A DNA stretch of 64,000 nucleotides. It comes from Stanieria sp964562685. Lineage in GTDB: Bacteria; Cyanobacteriota; Cyanobacteriia; Cyanobacteriales; Xenococcaceae. This document shows positions 45,914-55,096 of this stretch, in pieces. Every line of letters starts with the position of its first letter. Positions within the stretch are counted from its first letter, which is position 1. A program made the translations under genes and the position numbers. The notes under the pieces were generated by a model that saw only the letters and a list, made by a program, of their open reading frames with translations, was not told the DNA's origin and did not search any database. The stretch covers positions 1-64,000 of the forward strand of contig CAZLUP010000009.1 in NCBI GenBank assembly GCA_964562685.1, given 5' to 3'.

Positions 45914-46120
45914 ATGGCTCAAGTAACTATCGGCGAAAATGAAGGGATTGAGTCAGCCCTACGCCGATTTAAAAGACAAGTATCCAAGGCAGGAATTTTT
46001 CCAGATTTAAAAAAACATCGTCATTTTGAAACCCCCATTGAAAAACGCAAACGAAAAGCGATCGCAAGACGCAAACAACGTCGTCGCTTTTCTCGTTATG
46101 GCAAGAAGCAAGAAGCTTGA
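45914..46120 (+). CDS. rpsU: Ribosomal protein bS21
   Basis: A 68-residue basic protein: GIESALRRFKRQVSKAGIFPDLKKHRHFETPIEKRKRK is the bS21 core (stated here as pattern: N-terminal ESALRRFKRQ, then FETP, then a Lys/Arg tail). It acts in 30S initiation. It lies 277 bp downstream of the rbp gene. Confidence 0.96.
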   Translation: MAQVTIGENEGIESALRRFKRQVSKAGIFPDLKKHRHFETPIEKRKRKAIARRKQRRRFSRYGKKQEA

Positions 46121-46144
46121 TTAACACTACATTGATTAAGTTTT

Positions 46145-46170
46145 AAGATGGGCATTGCCCATCTTATTAA
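46145..46170. terminator. Hairpin terminator between convergent rpsU and AddB-like gene
   Basis: AAGATGGGC (46145-46153) pairs with GCCCATCTT (46157-46165) over a three-base loop. TTTT precedes and ATTAAGCTTTTA follows, so it can serve both convergent genes. Confidence 0.75.
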
Positions 46171-46193
46171 GCTTTTAAGTCAAAAGTTAAAAG

Positions 46194-48341
46194 TTAAGAA
46201 ATTTTCAACTCGGCTAAATTACTTAGATTTTGTTTGGACGCATGAACTAGAGTCAGTAAAGCACCAGTTTGTTCTGTGCCATTAACACCTAGATCACTGT
46301 GACACAAAAAGATTTTTTCCGTAGCTCTACCAATTAAATCTTGTAAAATTCTCTCCAACCGTTGTCGATTCATTTCATATTCATCTTCTGGTAACCACAT
46401 TTTTCCCGACCATTCTTTAAGAAATAAATGAGCAGCAAAGAGAGTAGCTGCACCACCTTGTTCCCAGAGAGGAGAGGCTGCATCTAACCAAAATTGCCAA
46501 CGATGGGCAGAACGTAAAGAACGATACTGAAAAATAGTAGCTAGAGTAATGGCATTGGGTTGGGGTTGAAGCTCTTGAGTCGGACGAGGGTTAGCTGTAA
46601 TTGTACCTCGGCGCAATAAACAAATAAATTGAGCAATGGTATCAGATTGAGTTTGAAAACTTGGTTCATTTTGTCTGAGTCGACGATCTACTTCCCAAAA
46701 ATGTTGAGCAGTTTCCATTAATTCTCTAAGATTAGCTAGTTTATCGTAGGGAAGATGATTACCACGGGCTAAAAAATGGTTGATCGCGCGGTCAAGTAAA
46801 ATTGTAGGATTGAAAAAAGATGATTGCTGTTGAAATTTCTGTTGTTCAATCCAAGTAGCAATTTTGAGATAGGCGTTAGTTGCTTTGTGTCCTAAACGAT
46901 CCCAACGTGCGAAAGATTCTATTGGTAATAAATATGGTTGGTCTGGATCGATATGATAGCAGTAATCAGCAAGTAAACCAGCCCTGACAGGATCTATTTC
47001 AGGCACTAATTTGCCTGATATCCAAGAGGAACTGAGAATAGTCAACATTTCTGCTATCGCGTCTGAGTCTACTAAACGTCCTAAACCTGGATAGATTAAA
47101 GCGAGTAAAGTTAGTAAAGCTCTAACTAAAGGAGAAGCAATTAAGGGGCGTTGTTCGTTAAGAGGTTTGATTGCAATTCCACTAGCGGTAAAAATTTCGA
47201 TTAAAGTATAGCGGGCAATTTCATCTAAACCAGGAGCAATAATAGCAATTTCTGCTGGCTGAATAATGTTTTGTTTAACCGCCTCAATAATAATTTCAGT
47301 TGTTTTTCGTAATAGTTCGGCACGGGAAATGGTTTGAATCGATTCGATTGTCTCTGGTAGAGTTATGAAAGTGGGAGTGTTATTAACTAAAGCAATTGCT
47401 TGTTGAGCTAATTTATCGTTGAGATTAAACGAGTCTGATAGTTCTCTGACTTGACAACGCTCTGCTAAACCTTCTAAATAATTAGGATCGGCATTTAAAC
47501 CCAGACGTATTTTACCGTTGGGATTATAAGTAAAAACACCAAACGCACCGCTATCTAAGAGCAACTCAAATAAATCAAGCGCGATCGCTGGATAATCATC
47601 GACATCATCTGCAAAAACACCTCGATAACGACGGTTTAAATGGTATTGATAGGTAGGATGAAGTAGTAAATAACGCCAGTATAGTTCATAAATTAAACCG
47701 TAGCTTAATAAACCTCTTTCTAAAGACCATTTACGCCACTTAAGTAATAATTCTGCCATTCTTTGCCAGACTGCTTCTTCTTGCTTTTGAGTAAGCAAGC
47801 CTTGTTCTAAAATAGTGGCAAGATCTTCAATTGGAGTACCACTGGTGGCTGCTAACTGAAATAGATCGAGGGATTGACGAACTAAAGAATATTCTGGAAT
47901 TACTTTGGTTAAAATATCCCAATCAGCTTCATTACGCCATAATTTAGTAGCTAATTCTTGTTCGGTTTCAGGACGTAATCTCAAAGGAAATTGAGCTTTA
48001 AGCTGCAATTTTTCAAAAATTAAAGGCCAAAATAAGATTACCTCATCGGTAATAAAACCAACAGGAGTTTTACAATTAATAGGGTATGTTCCTTCAATTG
48101 CAACAGCTAAACGATTGGCTAATTCTCGACGATTATGGTTATTGGCAGCAAAGACTAAGATAACAGAAGCTAGTTGATTTTGAGGAAGATCGGATTGAGT
48201 AAGCAGAGATTTTTGGTTATTTTGGTGATTTATTTGTTTGTTTACCCACTGCTGAAACTCACGAACCAAATTGGAAGTTTTTCCCTGACGAGTTGTTCCT
48301 GAAAACCATAGAGCAGATTTAAGATCATTTTGATAATTCAA
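46194..48341 (-). CDS. AddB/RecC-like helicase-nuclease-family protein
   Basis: A 715-residue protein with an N-terminal P-loop GTTRQGKT at residues 15-22, then VILVFAANNHNRREL, and VFADDVDDYPAIALDLFELLL near 239 like a helicase motif II region. The remainder resembles the inactive SF1 helicase fold of AddB or RecC (IAIIAPGLDEIARY near 366). No C-terminal iron-sulfur nuclease Cys cluster is visible. It may act in double-strand break processing, but the assignment rests on weak patterns. ATG at 48341; monocistronic. Confidence 0.6.
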   Translation of the reverse strand: MNYQNDLKSALWFSGTTRQGKTSNLVREFQQWVNKQINHQNNQKSLLTQSDLPQNQLASVILVFAANNHNRRELANRLAVAIEGTYPINCKTPVGFITDEVILFWPLIFEKLQLKAQFPLRLRPETEQELATKLWRNEADWDILTKVIPEYSLVRQSLDLFQLAATSGTPIEDLATILEQGLLTQKQEEAVWQRMAELLLKWRKWSLERGLLSYGLIYELYWRYLLLHPTYQYHLNRRYRGVFADDVDDYPAIALDLFELLLDSGAFGVFTYNPNGKIRLGLNADPNYLEGLAERCQVRELSDSFNLNDKLAQQAIALVNNTPTFITLPETIESIQTISRAELLRKTTEIIIEAVKQNIIQPAEIAIIAPGLDEIARYTLIEIFTASGIAIKPLNEQRPLIASPLVRALLTLLALIYPGLGRLVDSDAIAEMLTILSSSWISGKLVPEIDPVRAGLLADYCYHIDPDQPYLLPIESFARWDRLGHKATNAYLKIATWIEQQKFQQQSSFFNPTILLDRAINHFLARGNHLPYDKLANLRELMETAQHFWEVDRRLRQNEPSFQTQSDTIAQFICLLRRGTITANPRPTQELQPQPNAITLATIFQYRSLRSAHRWQFWLDAASPLWEQGGAATLFAAHLFLKEWSGKMWLPEDEYEMNRQRLERILQDLIGRATEKIFLCHSDLGVNGTEQTGALLTLVHASKQNLSNLAELKIS

Positions 48342-48522
48342 AATGGCAATTCCTCAATTAATAAGCTCTTGAATTGAGATAAATATTTTTAATCTAGCTT
48401 GCTAGAAAAGTATTTTGTTAACATACTATCTACACTACACTAAGTATCATAATGGTTGTTGTAGATAAGTTCGTCTAAAAAACTCAGATAATTCTTTTTT
48501 AGGTAAGAATCAATTGACGCAC

Positions 48523-49839
48523 ATGAAATTACAAAACATTGTTAGTAGCGGAAGAAAGTGGTTGTCTGCTACTCCAGAAAGAGCTTTAGATCAAGCTTAT
48601 CGTGCTGCTGTGAAAATTAAAGCGATCGAAGATGATCATTTTAATGGTCAACCAGTACTTACTCAAACTATGGGTTATTCTAATAGTGTTTTCAAAGTTT
48701 TTCGTGCTGATGTTGATAATTATCTTAAGACAATTAAATTCAGGTTAACAGAATTTAAAATTAGTCGCTCTTTTTTGATTTTTTCCGATACTCAACCTAA
48801 TAACAATGAAGTAGCAATTACTTATAATAATGGATTACCACCTAAGTCTAATTTAACAATTGTCGAAAAACTTAATTTTATCGATAAAGTTGTTAATCGT
48901 TATCAAAATCAAGAAATTATATCTGTTAATTCAGACTCAAATATAACAATTGATTCTTCTATTGCTAAACATCAACTGACTTTACCAAAAAATAAGAAAA
49001 ATTCCCTCAAAGATCCTAATTTAGAAACGATTTCGGACAAAACAGGGGTTTTACCACGTTCTTTTATGAGAACAATTAATCGAATTAAACAGGAAATAGA
49101 TCCCCAATTGGAAACTACAGAAGAAGAAGTTTTAAAGAAATTTCGTCGCTCTCGTAATAAGACAGCGATTTCTATTAGATTTTTACTAATTTTGATTATT
49201 GTTCCTTTAATGACTCACCAAATTGCCAAAACTTTTTTGGTAACTCCTCTTGTAGAAGAATATTTTGCCGAGCGCGAACAAATACTTTTTATTAATAAAG
49301 ATTTAGAAGAAGAAGCTTTTGTTGAGTTACGTCACTATGAAGAAAATCTTCATTTTCAAAATTTACTTGGTTTAACTCCGCGTATTTCTGAAAAAGAAAT
49401 GGAAGTCAGATTACAGCAGAAAGCTGGCGAAATTGCTGAAGAATATCGTCATCATAATGTAGATGCTATTAGTAATGTTTTTTCTGATATTTTTTCTTTA
49501 ATTGCTTTTGCAGGTATTATTTTTGTTTGTAAAAAAGAAATTGTTATTGTTAAATCTTTTTTAGATGAAATAGTCTATGGTTTAAGCGATTCTGCTAAAG
49601 CTTTTTTGATTATTTTATTAACCGATATGTTTGTTGGTTATCATTCTCCGCATGGATGGGAAGTGATTTTAGGAGGAATTTCTCGTCATTTAGGTTTGCC
49701 AGAAAATCGGGATTTTAACTTCTTATTTATTGCTACTTTTCCTGTGATTTTAGATACGGTTTTAAAATATTGGATTTTCCGTTATCTTAATCGTATTTCA
49801 CCTTCTTCTGTAGCTACTTATAAAAATATGAATGAGTAG
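48523..49839 (+). CDS. pxcA: Proton extrusion protein PxcA (CemA homologue)
   Basis: A 438-residue inner-membrane protein of the PxcA/CemA family. A soluble N-terminal half precedes the conserved C-terminal membrane domain: FLLILIIVPLMTHQIAKTFLVTPLVEEYF (described by position, about residues 225-253), AISNVFSDIFSLIAFAGIIFVCKK near 320, and the hallmark VGYHSPHGWEVILGGISRHLG near 371-391. PxcA supports light-induced proton extrusion and inorganic carbon and sodium homeostasis. ATG 48523 is preferred to TTG 48514. It lies next to the carbon-uptake gene block. Confidence 0.92.
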   Translation: MKLQNIVSSGRKWLSATPERALDQAYRAAVKIKAIEDDHFNGQPVLTQTMGYSNSVFKVFRADVDNYLKTIKFRLTEFKISRSFLIFSDTQPNNNEVAITYNNGLPPKSNLTIVEKLNFIDKVVNRYQNQEIISVNSDSNITIDSSIAKHQLTLPKNKKNSLKDPNLETISDKTGVLPRSFMRTINRIKQEIDPQLETTEEEVLKKFRRSRNKTAISIRFLLILIIVPLMTHQIAKTFLVTPLVEEYFAEREQILFINKDLEEEAFVELRHYEENLHFQNLLGLTPRISEKEMEVRLQQKAGEIAEEYRHHNVDAISNVFSDIFSLIAFAGIIFVCKKEIVIVKSFLDEIVYGLSDSAKAFLIILLTDMFVGYHSPHGWEVILGGISRHLGLPENRDFNFLFIATFPVILDTVLKYWIFRYLNRISPSSVATYKNMNE

Positions 49840-50272
49840 TGTATGGCGTTTTTTATAGTCATAAGGTACAAAATTAATTGCTTTAAAGCCGAGGGCATAA
49901 GGCAAAACTAAATATACCTTAAAAGTTTGAGAACTACTATAGTTTTGCTTCTTGCTCAGATATTAACAAAAAATTTAGTTACAGTAAAAAGACAAAAGTA
50001 AAAAATTAAAAGCTAACACTTGTAAATTGATTTAATTAAAATATTTTATCAATAAAATTGATTTTTTAATATTATTTAAGTCAACAAATGGTTTATATTG
50101 TATAGTCACGGGATTTATAAATATTATCAACAACATAAATTTAGTTAAAGAATAAAATAATTAAAAATTACTATATTTTATGTGATGTGTTGAAAATAAA
50201 TTTTTACGACACAGAGAAGGTAAATTTAACAGTCCCAACTACTAATAAACAACAAAAATAAAATCTAGAAAT
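49840..50272. other. Non-coding AT-rich spacer upstream of the fasciclin gene
   Basis: A 433-bp very AT-rich spacer (long A/T runs from 50000 to 50200). No ORF, RNA gene or strong palindrome is seen. The fasciclin promoter must lie here; the sequence is too A/T-biased for me to choose elements. Confidence 0.4.
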
Positions 50273-50674
50273 ATGCCTGATATTGTTGATATTGCTGTTA
50301 ATACAGAAGGATTTAGAACTTTAGTAACTGCGGTCAAAGAAGCTAATTTAGTTGAAGCTTTAAAAAGTCCTGGTCCCTTTACTGTTTTTGCTCCTACTGA
50401 TGATGCTTTTGCTAAACTACCTCCAGGAACAATTCAAACTTTGGTGCAAAATACTCCCCAGTTAGCTCGAATTTTAACTTATCATGTTGTGTCTGGAAAA
50501 TTAATGAAAGCAGATTTAGAAAAAGTTGATTCCGTAACTTCTTTAGAAGGTTCACCAATTTCAATTGATTGTTCTGATGGTTTTGAAGTTAAAAATGCCA
50601 CAGTAATTGCAGCAGATATTGAAGCAGATAACGGAGTTATTCATGTGATTGATAATGTTATTTTGATGGGATAG
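50273..50674 (+). CDS. cupS: Cytoplasmic fasciclin-domain protein, CupS-like
   Basis: A 133-residue single FAS1 domain without signal peptide. FAS1 boxes are visible: GPFTVFAPTDDAFAKLP near residues 44-60, LTYHVVSGKL near 81 and NGVIHVIDNVI near 119. CupS of NDH-1MS is a FAS1-type protein of this size, and the cupA gene starts about 2.4 kb away, so a CupS role is likely. In other cyanobacteria cupS usually follows cupA on the same strand; here it is on the opposite strand. A generic cytosolic fasciclin protein is the alternative. Confidence 0.6.
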   Translation: MPDIVDIAVNTEGFRTLVTAVKEANLVEALKSPGPFTVFAPTDDAFAKLPPGTIQTLVQNTPQLARILTYHVVSGKLMKADLEKVDSVTSLEGSPISIDCSDGFEVKNATVIAADIEADNGVIHVIDNVILMG

Positions 50675-50775
50675 TTGAGAGATAGATATTGCTTGCGTGT
50701 CCTAAATATTGAACAATTGCAGACGCGCAAGAGCAATTATCTGAACTTTCAAATCGATTAACTGACGAAGCAATA

Positions 50776-51528
50776 TTATTGTTGAATTTGCTTCTTTTTC
50801 AGCACTTGTTCTATACTTTCTCCTTTGCGAAATTTAGACAACAGTACTGCTGCTTCTGCCTTAGTTACGGGTTTTTGAGGTGCGTAAATTGCAGTAGTAC
50901 CGTAAACTCTTTGAAAATTTCTGCCCCCGGCAGCATTACCAAAATCAAAAGCTAAGTAAGGAACAAACTCATCAGACATAGTTGCTGCATCTTGAAATCC
51001 TTTAGTTTTTTCCATAAAAATACGAAGCTTATCAGGAGAACGACTATCTTTACCACTTCCGGTCGTATCTAAGCGACCTTTTATAGCGATTGCTTGTTCC
51101 CTAGTTAACACTTCATCTGGTCGAAAAGTCCCATCAGTAAATCCAGTCAAAAATCCTGCATCATGGGCAGCTTGAATATAAGTAAAGTGAGGATGAGAAG
51201 GTGTGACATCTGGAAAAGCAGAGGTAGGATTTTCTGGTAAACGAACTGGGTTTTCGTGTAATTCGTTGTAAGTTTTAACTAACCAAGCAATAAATTCACC
51301 TCGTGTGATAGCTGTTGATGGTTGGAATTGGTTAGATGTGGTTTTAATAACACCTAATTGCGTTAATTGTTGTATTTCTTTTTCGCCATAAACACCTGTA
51401 ATATCAACAAAATTTTCTAGGTTAGAATACTGGGCTAGAACAGACCGAAGGGCAATAATTTCTTGACAACTAAGCAAACTAAGGGTAATAACGCTATAAA
51501 CTAGTAAACCATCAAATCTTCTATTCAT
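50776..51528 (-). CDS. SLH-domain envelope protein
   Basis: A 250-residue exported protein. The N-terminal hydrophobic segment (about 8-32) has a lipobox-like LSLLSC. It is followed by S-layer homology units: ITRGEFIAWLVKTYNEL near 95, AFPDVTPSHPHFTYIQAAHDAGFLTG, FRPDEVLTREQAIAIKGRLD, and a final VTKAEAAVLLSKFRKG near 218. SLH modules bind pyruvylated or other cell-wall polymers. It has no porin domain. It is convergent with the CupS-like gene. Confidence 0.85.
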   Translation of the reverse strand: MNRRFDGLLVYSVITLSLLSCQEIIALRSVLAQYSNLENFVDITGVYGEKEIQQLTQLGVIKTTSNQFQPSTAITRGEFIAWLVKTYNELHENPVRLPENPTSAFPDVTPSHPHFTYIQAAHDAGFLTGFTDGTFRPDEVLTREQAIAIKGRLDTTGSGKDSRSPDKLRIFMEKTKGFQDAATMSDEFVPYLAFDFGNAAGGRNFQRVYGTTAIYAPQKPVTKAEAAVLLSKFRKGESIEQVLKKKQIQQ

Positions 51529-51612
51529 TATAATTATTTGACATTACAATATAACAATTTAAGCTATATTGTAGTAAATCAAATACTTTAATCTTATTAA
51601 GATTTTTTGACG

Positions 51613-51705
51613 TTACAACCAAGTAAACAAAGAAATTAACAAAGCAAAACCCAAAGCGATCGCAGAAACAAAATTAATTTCAAAAACCTCTTTTTGTCCA
51701 TTCAT
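51613..51705 (-). CDS. Possible 30-residue single-helix membrane peptide
   Basis: A short ORF, ATG at 51705 and TAA at 51613, reads a polar start (MNGQKEVFE) followed by one membrane helix (INFVSAIALGFALLISLFTWL). It begins 115 bp after the cupA stop on the same strand. Size and form are like small photosynthetic or NDH-1 subunits. There is no clear ribosome site, and the C-terminal end coincides with the helix end, so coding status is uncertain. Confidence 0.35.
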   Translation of the reverse strand: MNGQKEVFEINFVSAIALGFALLISLFTWL

Positions 51706-51784
51706 AATGATTTTCGTAGTTTTAGTTGTTAATAAATTAAAGATAAGTAATAAGCAAAAAGCTTCAAAATAAAATAATTATTAC

Positions 51785-51812
51785 TTTTTACCTATTACCT
51801 ATTACTTAATAA
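51785..51812. repeat. Inverted relative of the AATAGGTAATAAGT repeat
   Basis: tttttacctattacctattacttaat carries the complement of the repeat unit seen at 2222-2249, immediately after the cupA stop. A related taagtaataagc lies at 51741-51752. Confidence 0.55.
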
Positions 51813-51820
51813 AAACAACA

Positions 51821-53122
51821 TTAGCGATAGGCTTGAGATTGAATGTCTTTTAAACGAGCTTCGGGACGCAAGAAACGATCCATTTGGGCTTCAAAAAATT
51901 GACGATTTTTAAGTAAATGTTTGGGATTAGGATCGTCTAAAGGATACAACAAAGCTTGACGCAGAGCTTGAATTACTGCCGAAGTTACGTTATACATTGA
52001 TCGCTGGAACGTAATTCCTAATTGAATTAAGATATCTTCTTCGCCTCGACAATGTTCTTGATAGTATTTCTGCAAATAATCGGGCAGAAAATGATACATA
52101 TCATCCATTAATAATGTTGGAGGAATTCCTGCCGTACCTACAGGAAAAACATCTGCGTATAAAATGCCGTAGTGAAAATCTTTTTGATCGTCGGGAACTT
52201 GTTTAGCTTGGGCGTTATAAGATTTTGTACCACGGAACGGTGCGGTACGATAAAAGACAGCCTCGACGTAGGGTAAAGCAGCCTCGTATAACCAGGTAAA
52301 ACCTTTCGATTTGGGAATAATTTCGTAGCATTCACCCCGAATATAAACATGATGATAAATTGGTCTACCTGCGATCGCAAAAATGCCATTGACTAAAAAA
52401 TTCATGGCATCAGGGACACCTTTAAAACCACCTTCATCGTAAATATCAGACATTTCAAAGAAGACTGGTGCCATAACTTCCCAGAATAAACCGAGGTTGG
52501 AATAGTAAGATAGCTGTCTGACTTGTTCGAGAAACATCTCTGGGAAGAGTTTATATAACCCCAACATAGCAGGATTATATTTAAAGTAAGCTTTAATTGC
52601 CCTGTCTGCATTGGCTTTATACTCTTCAGTATCGAGGTAACCATCAAACTTACCCCAACCCATATCTCTACCATGCCAAAGCATTGCCCGCATACAAGCT
52701 TCAGCAAATTCCATATTAATGCGATCGTGCCATAAATGATGAAATAATTTTGGCATTTTGAAGGTTTTACCCTTCTCCATAAACTCTAGTAATTCTGGAT
52801 GGGCAGTAGCTTCTCCTCGCCAAATTCTCAAGTCGGCATCATCCCCTGCGTAGTGATTGTGCAAGTCTAGGTATTCTTTGGGGAGGAAGTATTTAAAGAA
52901 GGGAAGTGGGTCTAAAAAGACTCGTTCGGCAATATATAATAAGTCGCGCCAATAAAAATCCATCGGTACTGCATAAGCTTTATAAATACCGATAATCTGC
53001 ATCAAGTTCTCTGGCGTATCAGGTAACATCGACCCACCCGCTTCCAGGCGATGAATAACATCAGCAAATTGATGAGTGGAGGGAGGAAGTTTAGCTGTAG
53101 GTTTGAGAGGTGTTTGTACCAT
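51821..53122 (-). CDS. cupA: CO2 hydration protein CupA (ChpY)
   Basis: A 433-residue protein of the CO2 hydration family, unique to cyanobacterial NDH-1MS/MS' complexes. Family stretches include MDFYWRDLLYIAERVFLDPLPFFKYFLP (residues about 54-81), ADLRIWRGEATAHPELL near 96, FHHLWHDRINMEFAEACMRAMLWHGRDMGWG near 126-156, and a C-terminal PLDDPNPKHLLKNRQFFEAQMDRFLRPE. CupA gives NDH-1 a carbonic-anhydrase-like zinc site that hydrates CO2 to bicarbonate. Neighbouring ndhD3 and ndhF3 make CupA rather than CupB the likely identity. Confidence 0.92.
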   Translation of the reverse strand: MVQTPLKPTAKLPPSTHQFADVIHRLEAGGSMLPDTPENLMQIIGIYKAYAVPMDFYWRDLLYIAERVFLDPLPFFKYFLPKEYLDLHNHYAGDDADLRIWRGEATAHPELLEFMEKGKTFKMPKLFHHLWHDRINMEFAEACMRAMLWHGRDMGWGKFDGYLDTEEYKANADRAIKAYFKYNPAMLGLYKLFPEMFLEQVRQLSYYSNLGLFWEVMAPVFFEMSDIYDEGGFKGVPDAMNFLVNGIFAIAGRPIYHHVYIRGECYEIIPKSKGFTWLYEAALPYVEAVFYRTAPFRGTKSYNAQAKQVPDDQKDFHYGILYADVFPVGTAGIPPTLLMDDMYHFLPDYLQKYYQEHCRGEEDILIQLGITFQRSMYNVTSAVIQALRQALLYPLDDPNPKHLLKNRQFFEAQMDRFLRPEARLKDIQSQAYR

Positions 53123-53186
53123 GATAAGTCCTTAGTTGTTAGTCATTCGTCATTGGTTACTAATCAAATTCATTGGTGGCTATTTT

Positions 53187-53555
53187 TTATTTGCGCTCGC
53201 CTGACCAAGGAGGAGGTCCTTGAGGTGGTCGAATATCAATTACCTCGCCATTTTTACGGGTGATAGAGAAAGCATCAAACTCATCTCGACCCATTTCTCC
53301 TACTACGGTGACAGATTCTCCAGTATTTAAATCGATTTGATGCCACCAACGAGGTCCTGCATCCACAATTATTTGTCCTGTTCCGTCGTTAAGAGTAAAA
53401 TTATTGCCAACCACGCTTTCAACTTCGCCTGAAATAGTGATACCCTGCATACTTTTTAAGTTTTCAATGGGAGTTTGGGCAGACAATTGGGTTGGAATTG
53501 TTAACGCTGGAACAATAGATAGAGCCGTTAATAAAAATAAAGTTAATTTCATCAC
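53187..53555 (-). CDS. Exported OB-fold protein
   Basis: A 122-residue protein with signal peptide (about 1-26, ending LSAQT) and one small beta-barrel domain: ITISGEVESVVGNNFTLNDGTGQIIVDAG... and ESVTVVGEMGRDEFDAFSIT..., an OB-fold pattern like the BOF/YgiW family. A proline-rich tail (PPQGPPPW) ends it. It starts 8 bp after the ndhD3 stop and precedes cupA by 64 bp, so it is embedded in the ndhF3-ndhD3-cupA operon. It is not a recognised NDH-1MS subunit. Confidence 0.75.
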   Translation of the reverse strand: MMKLTLFLLTALSIVPALTIPTQLSAQTPIENLKSMQGITISGEVESVVGNNFTLNDGTGQIIVDAGPRWWHQIDLNTGESVTVVGEMGRDEFDAFSITRKNGEVIDIRPPQGPPPWSGERK

Positions 53556-53563
53556 AAAACTTC

Positions 53564-55096
53564 CTAATTCAAATTCAATTTCAATAGAAGATTGGTTGCT
53601 GGTAGTTGTTGAAGAGCAATTTCTTCAATTTGATTATTAAAAATCTTGACTGCTAATAAATCTGTCGTGGGTTCGATCCAACGTAGTAACCAGTTTGGTT
53701 GAATTCCTAAGAAAAGAATAATTACAGTTAAAACAAAAGCAGGAATAGTTTCTGAACGAAGTACGGTGGGATAATAAGCTAATTTATTGTCTAATTTACC
53801 AAAACAGGTACGATTGAGCAGGATGACAAAGTAAACTGCCGTCAAACCAGAAGCAATGATGCAAAGTAACGTAGGAATGGGGAAAGTGGCGAAACTTCCT
53901 TGAAAGATAATAAATTCAGCTACAAATCCCACCAAACCAGGGATACCAGCACTAGCCATACCTGCCATAATCAATAAAGCACTGGTAAGAGGTAAACCGC
54001 GAATAGGATTCATTAAACCATTGAGAACATCCAAATCACGAGTTCCCACCTTACGTTCAACAATACCAACTAAATGGAAGAGTAGAGCCAGAATCAAACC
54101 ATGAGCGATCATTTGTGCTACCGCACCCAAAATACTTAATTCCGTACCAGCAGCAGCAGCTACTAAAATGTAGCCCATGTGACCAATAGAACTATAAGCC
54201 ACCATGCGTTTGATATCTTTTTGTGCGATCGCACTTAAGGCTCCATAAAGTACACTAATTGTACCGATAACTGCTAATCCAGGAGCAACAATTGACCAAG
54301 TTTCGGGAAATAGTTGTAAACCAAAGCGAATCAGACCATAAGTTCCGAGTTTAGCCAGGATTCCGCCTAGAAGAATGGTAACAGCAGGAGAAGCTTCAGT
54401 ATAAGCATCAGGTAACCAAGTATGTAAAGGTACTAAAGGAATTTTAATTCCAAATCCAACTAATAATACGGTGAGTAAAAAGAGTTGAGTGTTTAAAGAT
54501 AAGCCTTGAGTGGTAATAGTATCGTAATCAAAACTAGCAGAACCGTTGAGAAAAGCAATTCCTAAAAAGGCAGCTAAAACTAACAATCCTGATACGGCTG
54601 TGTAGAGTAGAAATTTAATCGATGCATAACCTCGTTTTTCTCCTCCCCAGATGGCAATCATCAAATAAAAAGGGATTAATTCTAGTTCGTAAAAAATTAC
54701 GAATAGCAATAGATTCTGAGCAACTAAAGCCCCAGTTATGCCTGCATTAATTAATAGAATTAGAGAGTAATAAAGACGGGGACGTTCAACATTTTCTCCA
54801 ATACTATAAATAGCAATAATGGTAAGTAAACCATTTAAAGCAAGCAAAGGTAATGATAAACCGTCAACTGCCAAACTATAACTTAAACCAATTGGTTCAG
54901 CCCAAGGTAAATATTCTGAAAATTGCCATCCAGAATTACTCAGATCAAATTGAGTTAATAACCAGATTGTCCAAACAAAAATAACTACTGCAAAAATTGT
55001 TGTAATTTGTCTGAGACGTGCTGATTCAATTTTTCCTGGTAAAAAACCGATAATACTAGCCCCAATAACAGGTAGCAAAAGTAAAATACTAAGCAT
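53564..55096 (-). CDS. ndhD3: NDH-1 subunit NdhD3
   Basis: A 510-residue antiporter-like NDH-1 subunit with about 14 membrane helices. NuoM/NdhD pattern: GLSYSLAVDGLSLPLLALNGLL near residue 68, LFVIFYELELIPFYLMIAIWGGEKRGYASIKFLLYT near 130-165 (conserved Glu), PLVPLHTWLPDAYTEAS near 221 and AQKDIKRMVAYSSIGHMG near 289. With NdhF3 and CupA it forms the inducible, high-affinity CO2-uptake complex. ATG at 55096. Confidence 0.92.
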   Translation of the reverse strand: MLSILLLLPVIGASIIGFLPGKIESARLRQITTIFAVVIFVWTIWLLTQFDLSNSGWQFSEYLPWAEPIGLSYSLAVDGLSLPLLALNGLLTIIAIYSIGENVERPRLYYSLILLINAGITGALVAQNLLLFVIFYELELIPFYLMIAIWGGEKRGYASIKFLLYTAVSGLLVLAAFLGIAFLNGSASFDYDTITTQGLSLNTQLFLLTVLLVGFGIKIPLVPLHTWLPDAYTEASPAVTILLGGILAKLGTYGLIRFGLQLFPETWSIVAPGLAVIGTISVLYGALSAIAQKDIKRMVAYSSIGHMGYILVAAAAGTELSILGAVAQMIAHGLILALLFHLVGIVERKVGTRDLDVLNGLMNPIRGLPLTSALLIMAGMASAGIPGLVGFVAEFIIFQGSFATFPIPTLLCIIASGLTAVYFVILLNRTCFGKLDNKLAYYPTVLRSETIPAFVLTVIILFLGIQPNWLLRWIEPTTDLLAVKIFNNQIEEIALQQLPATNLLLKLNLN

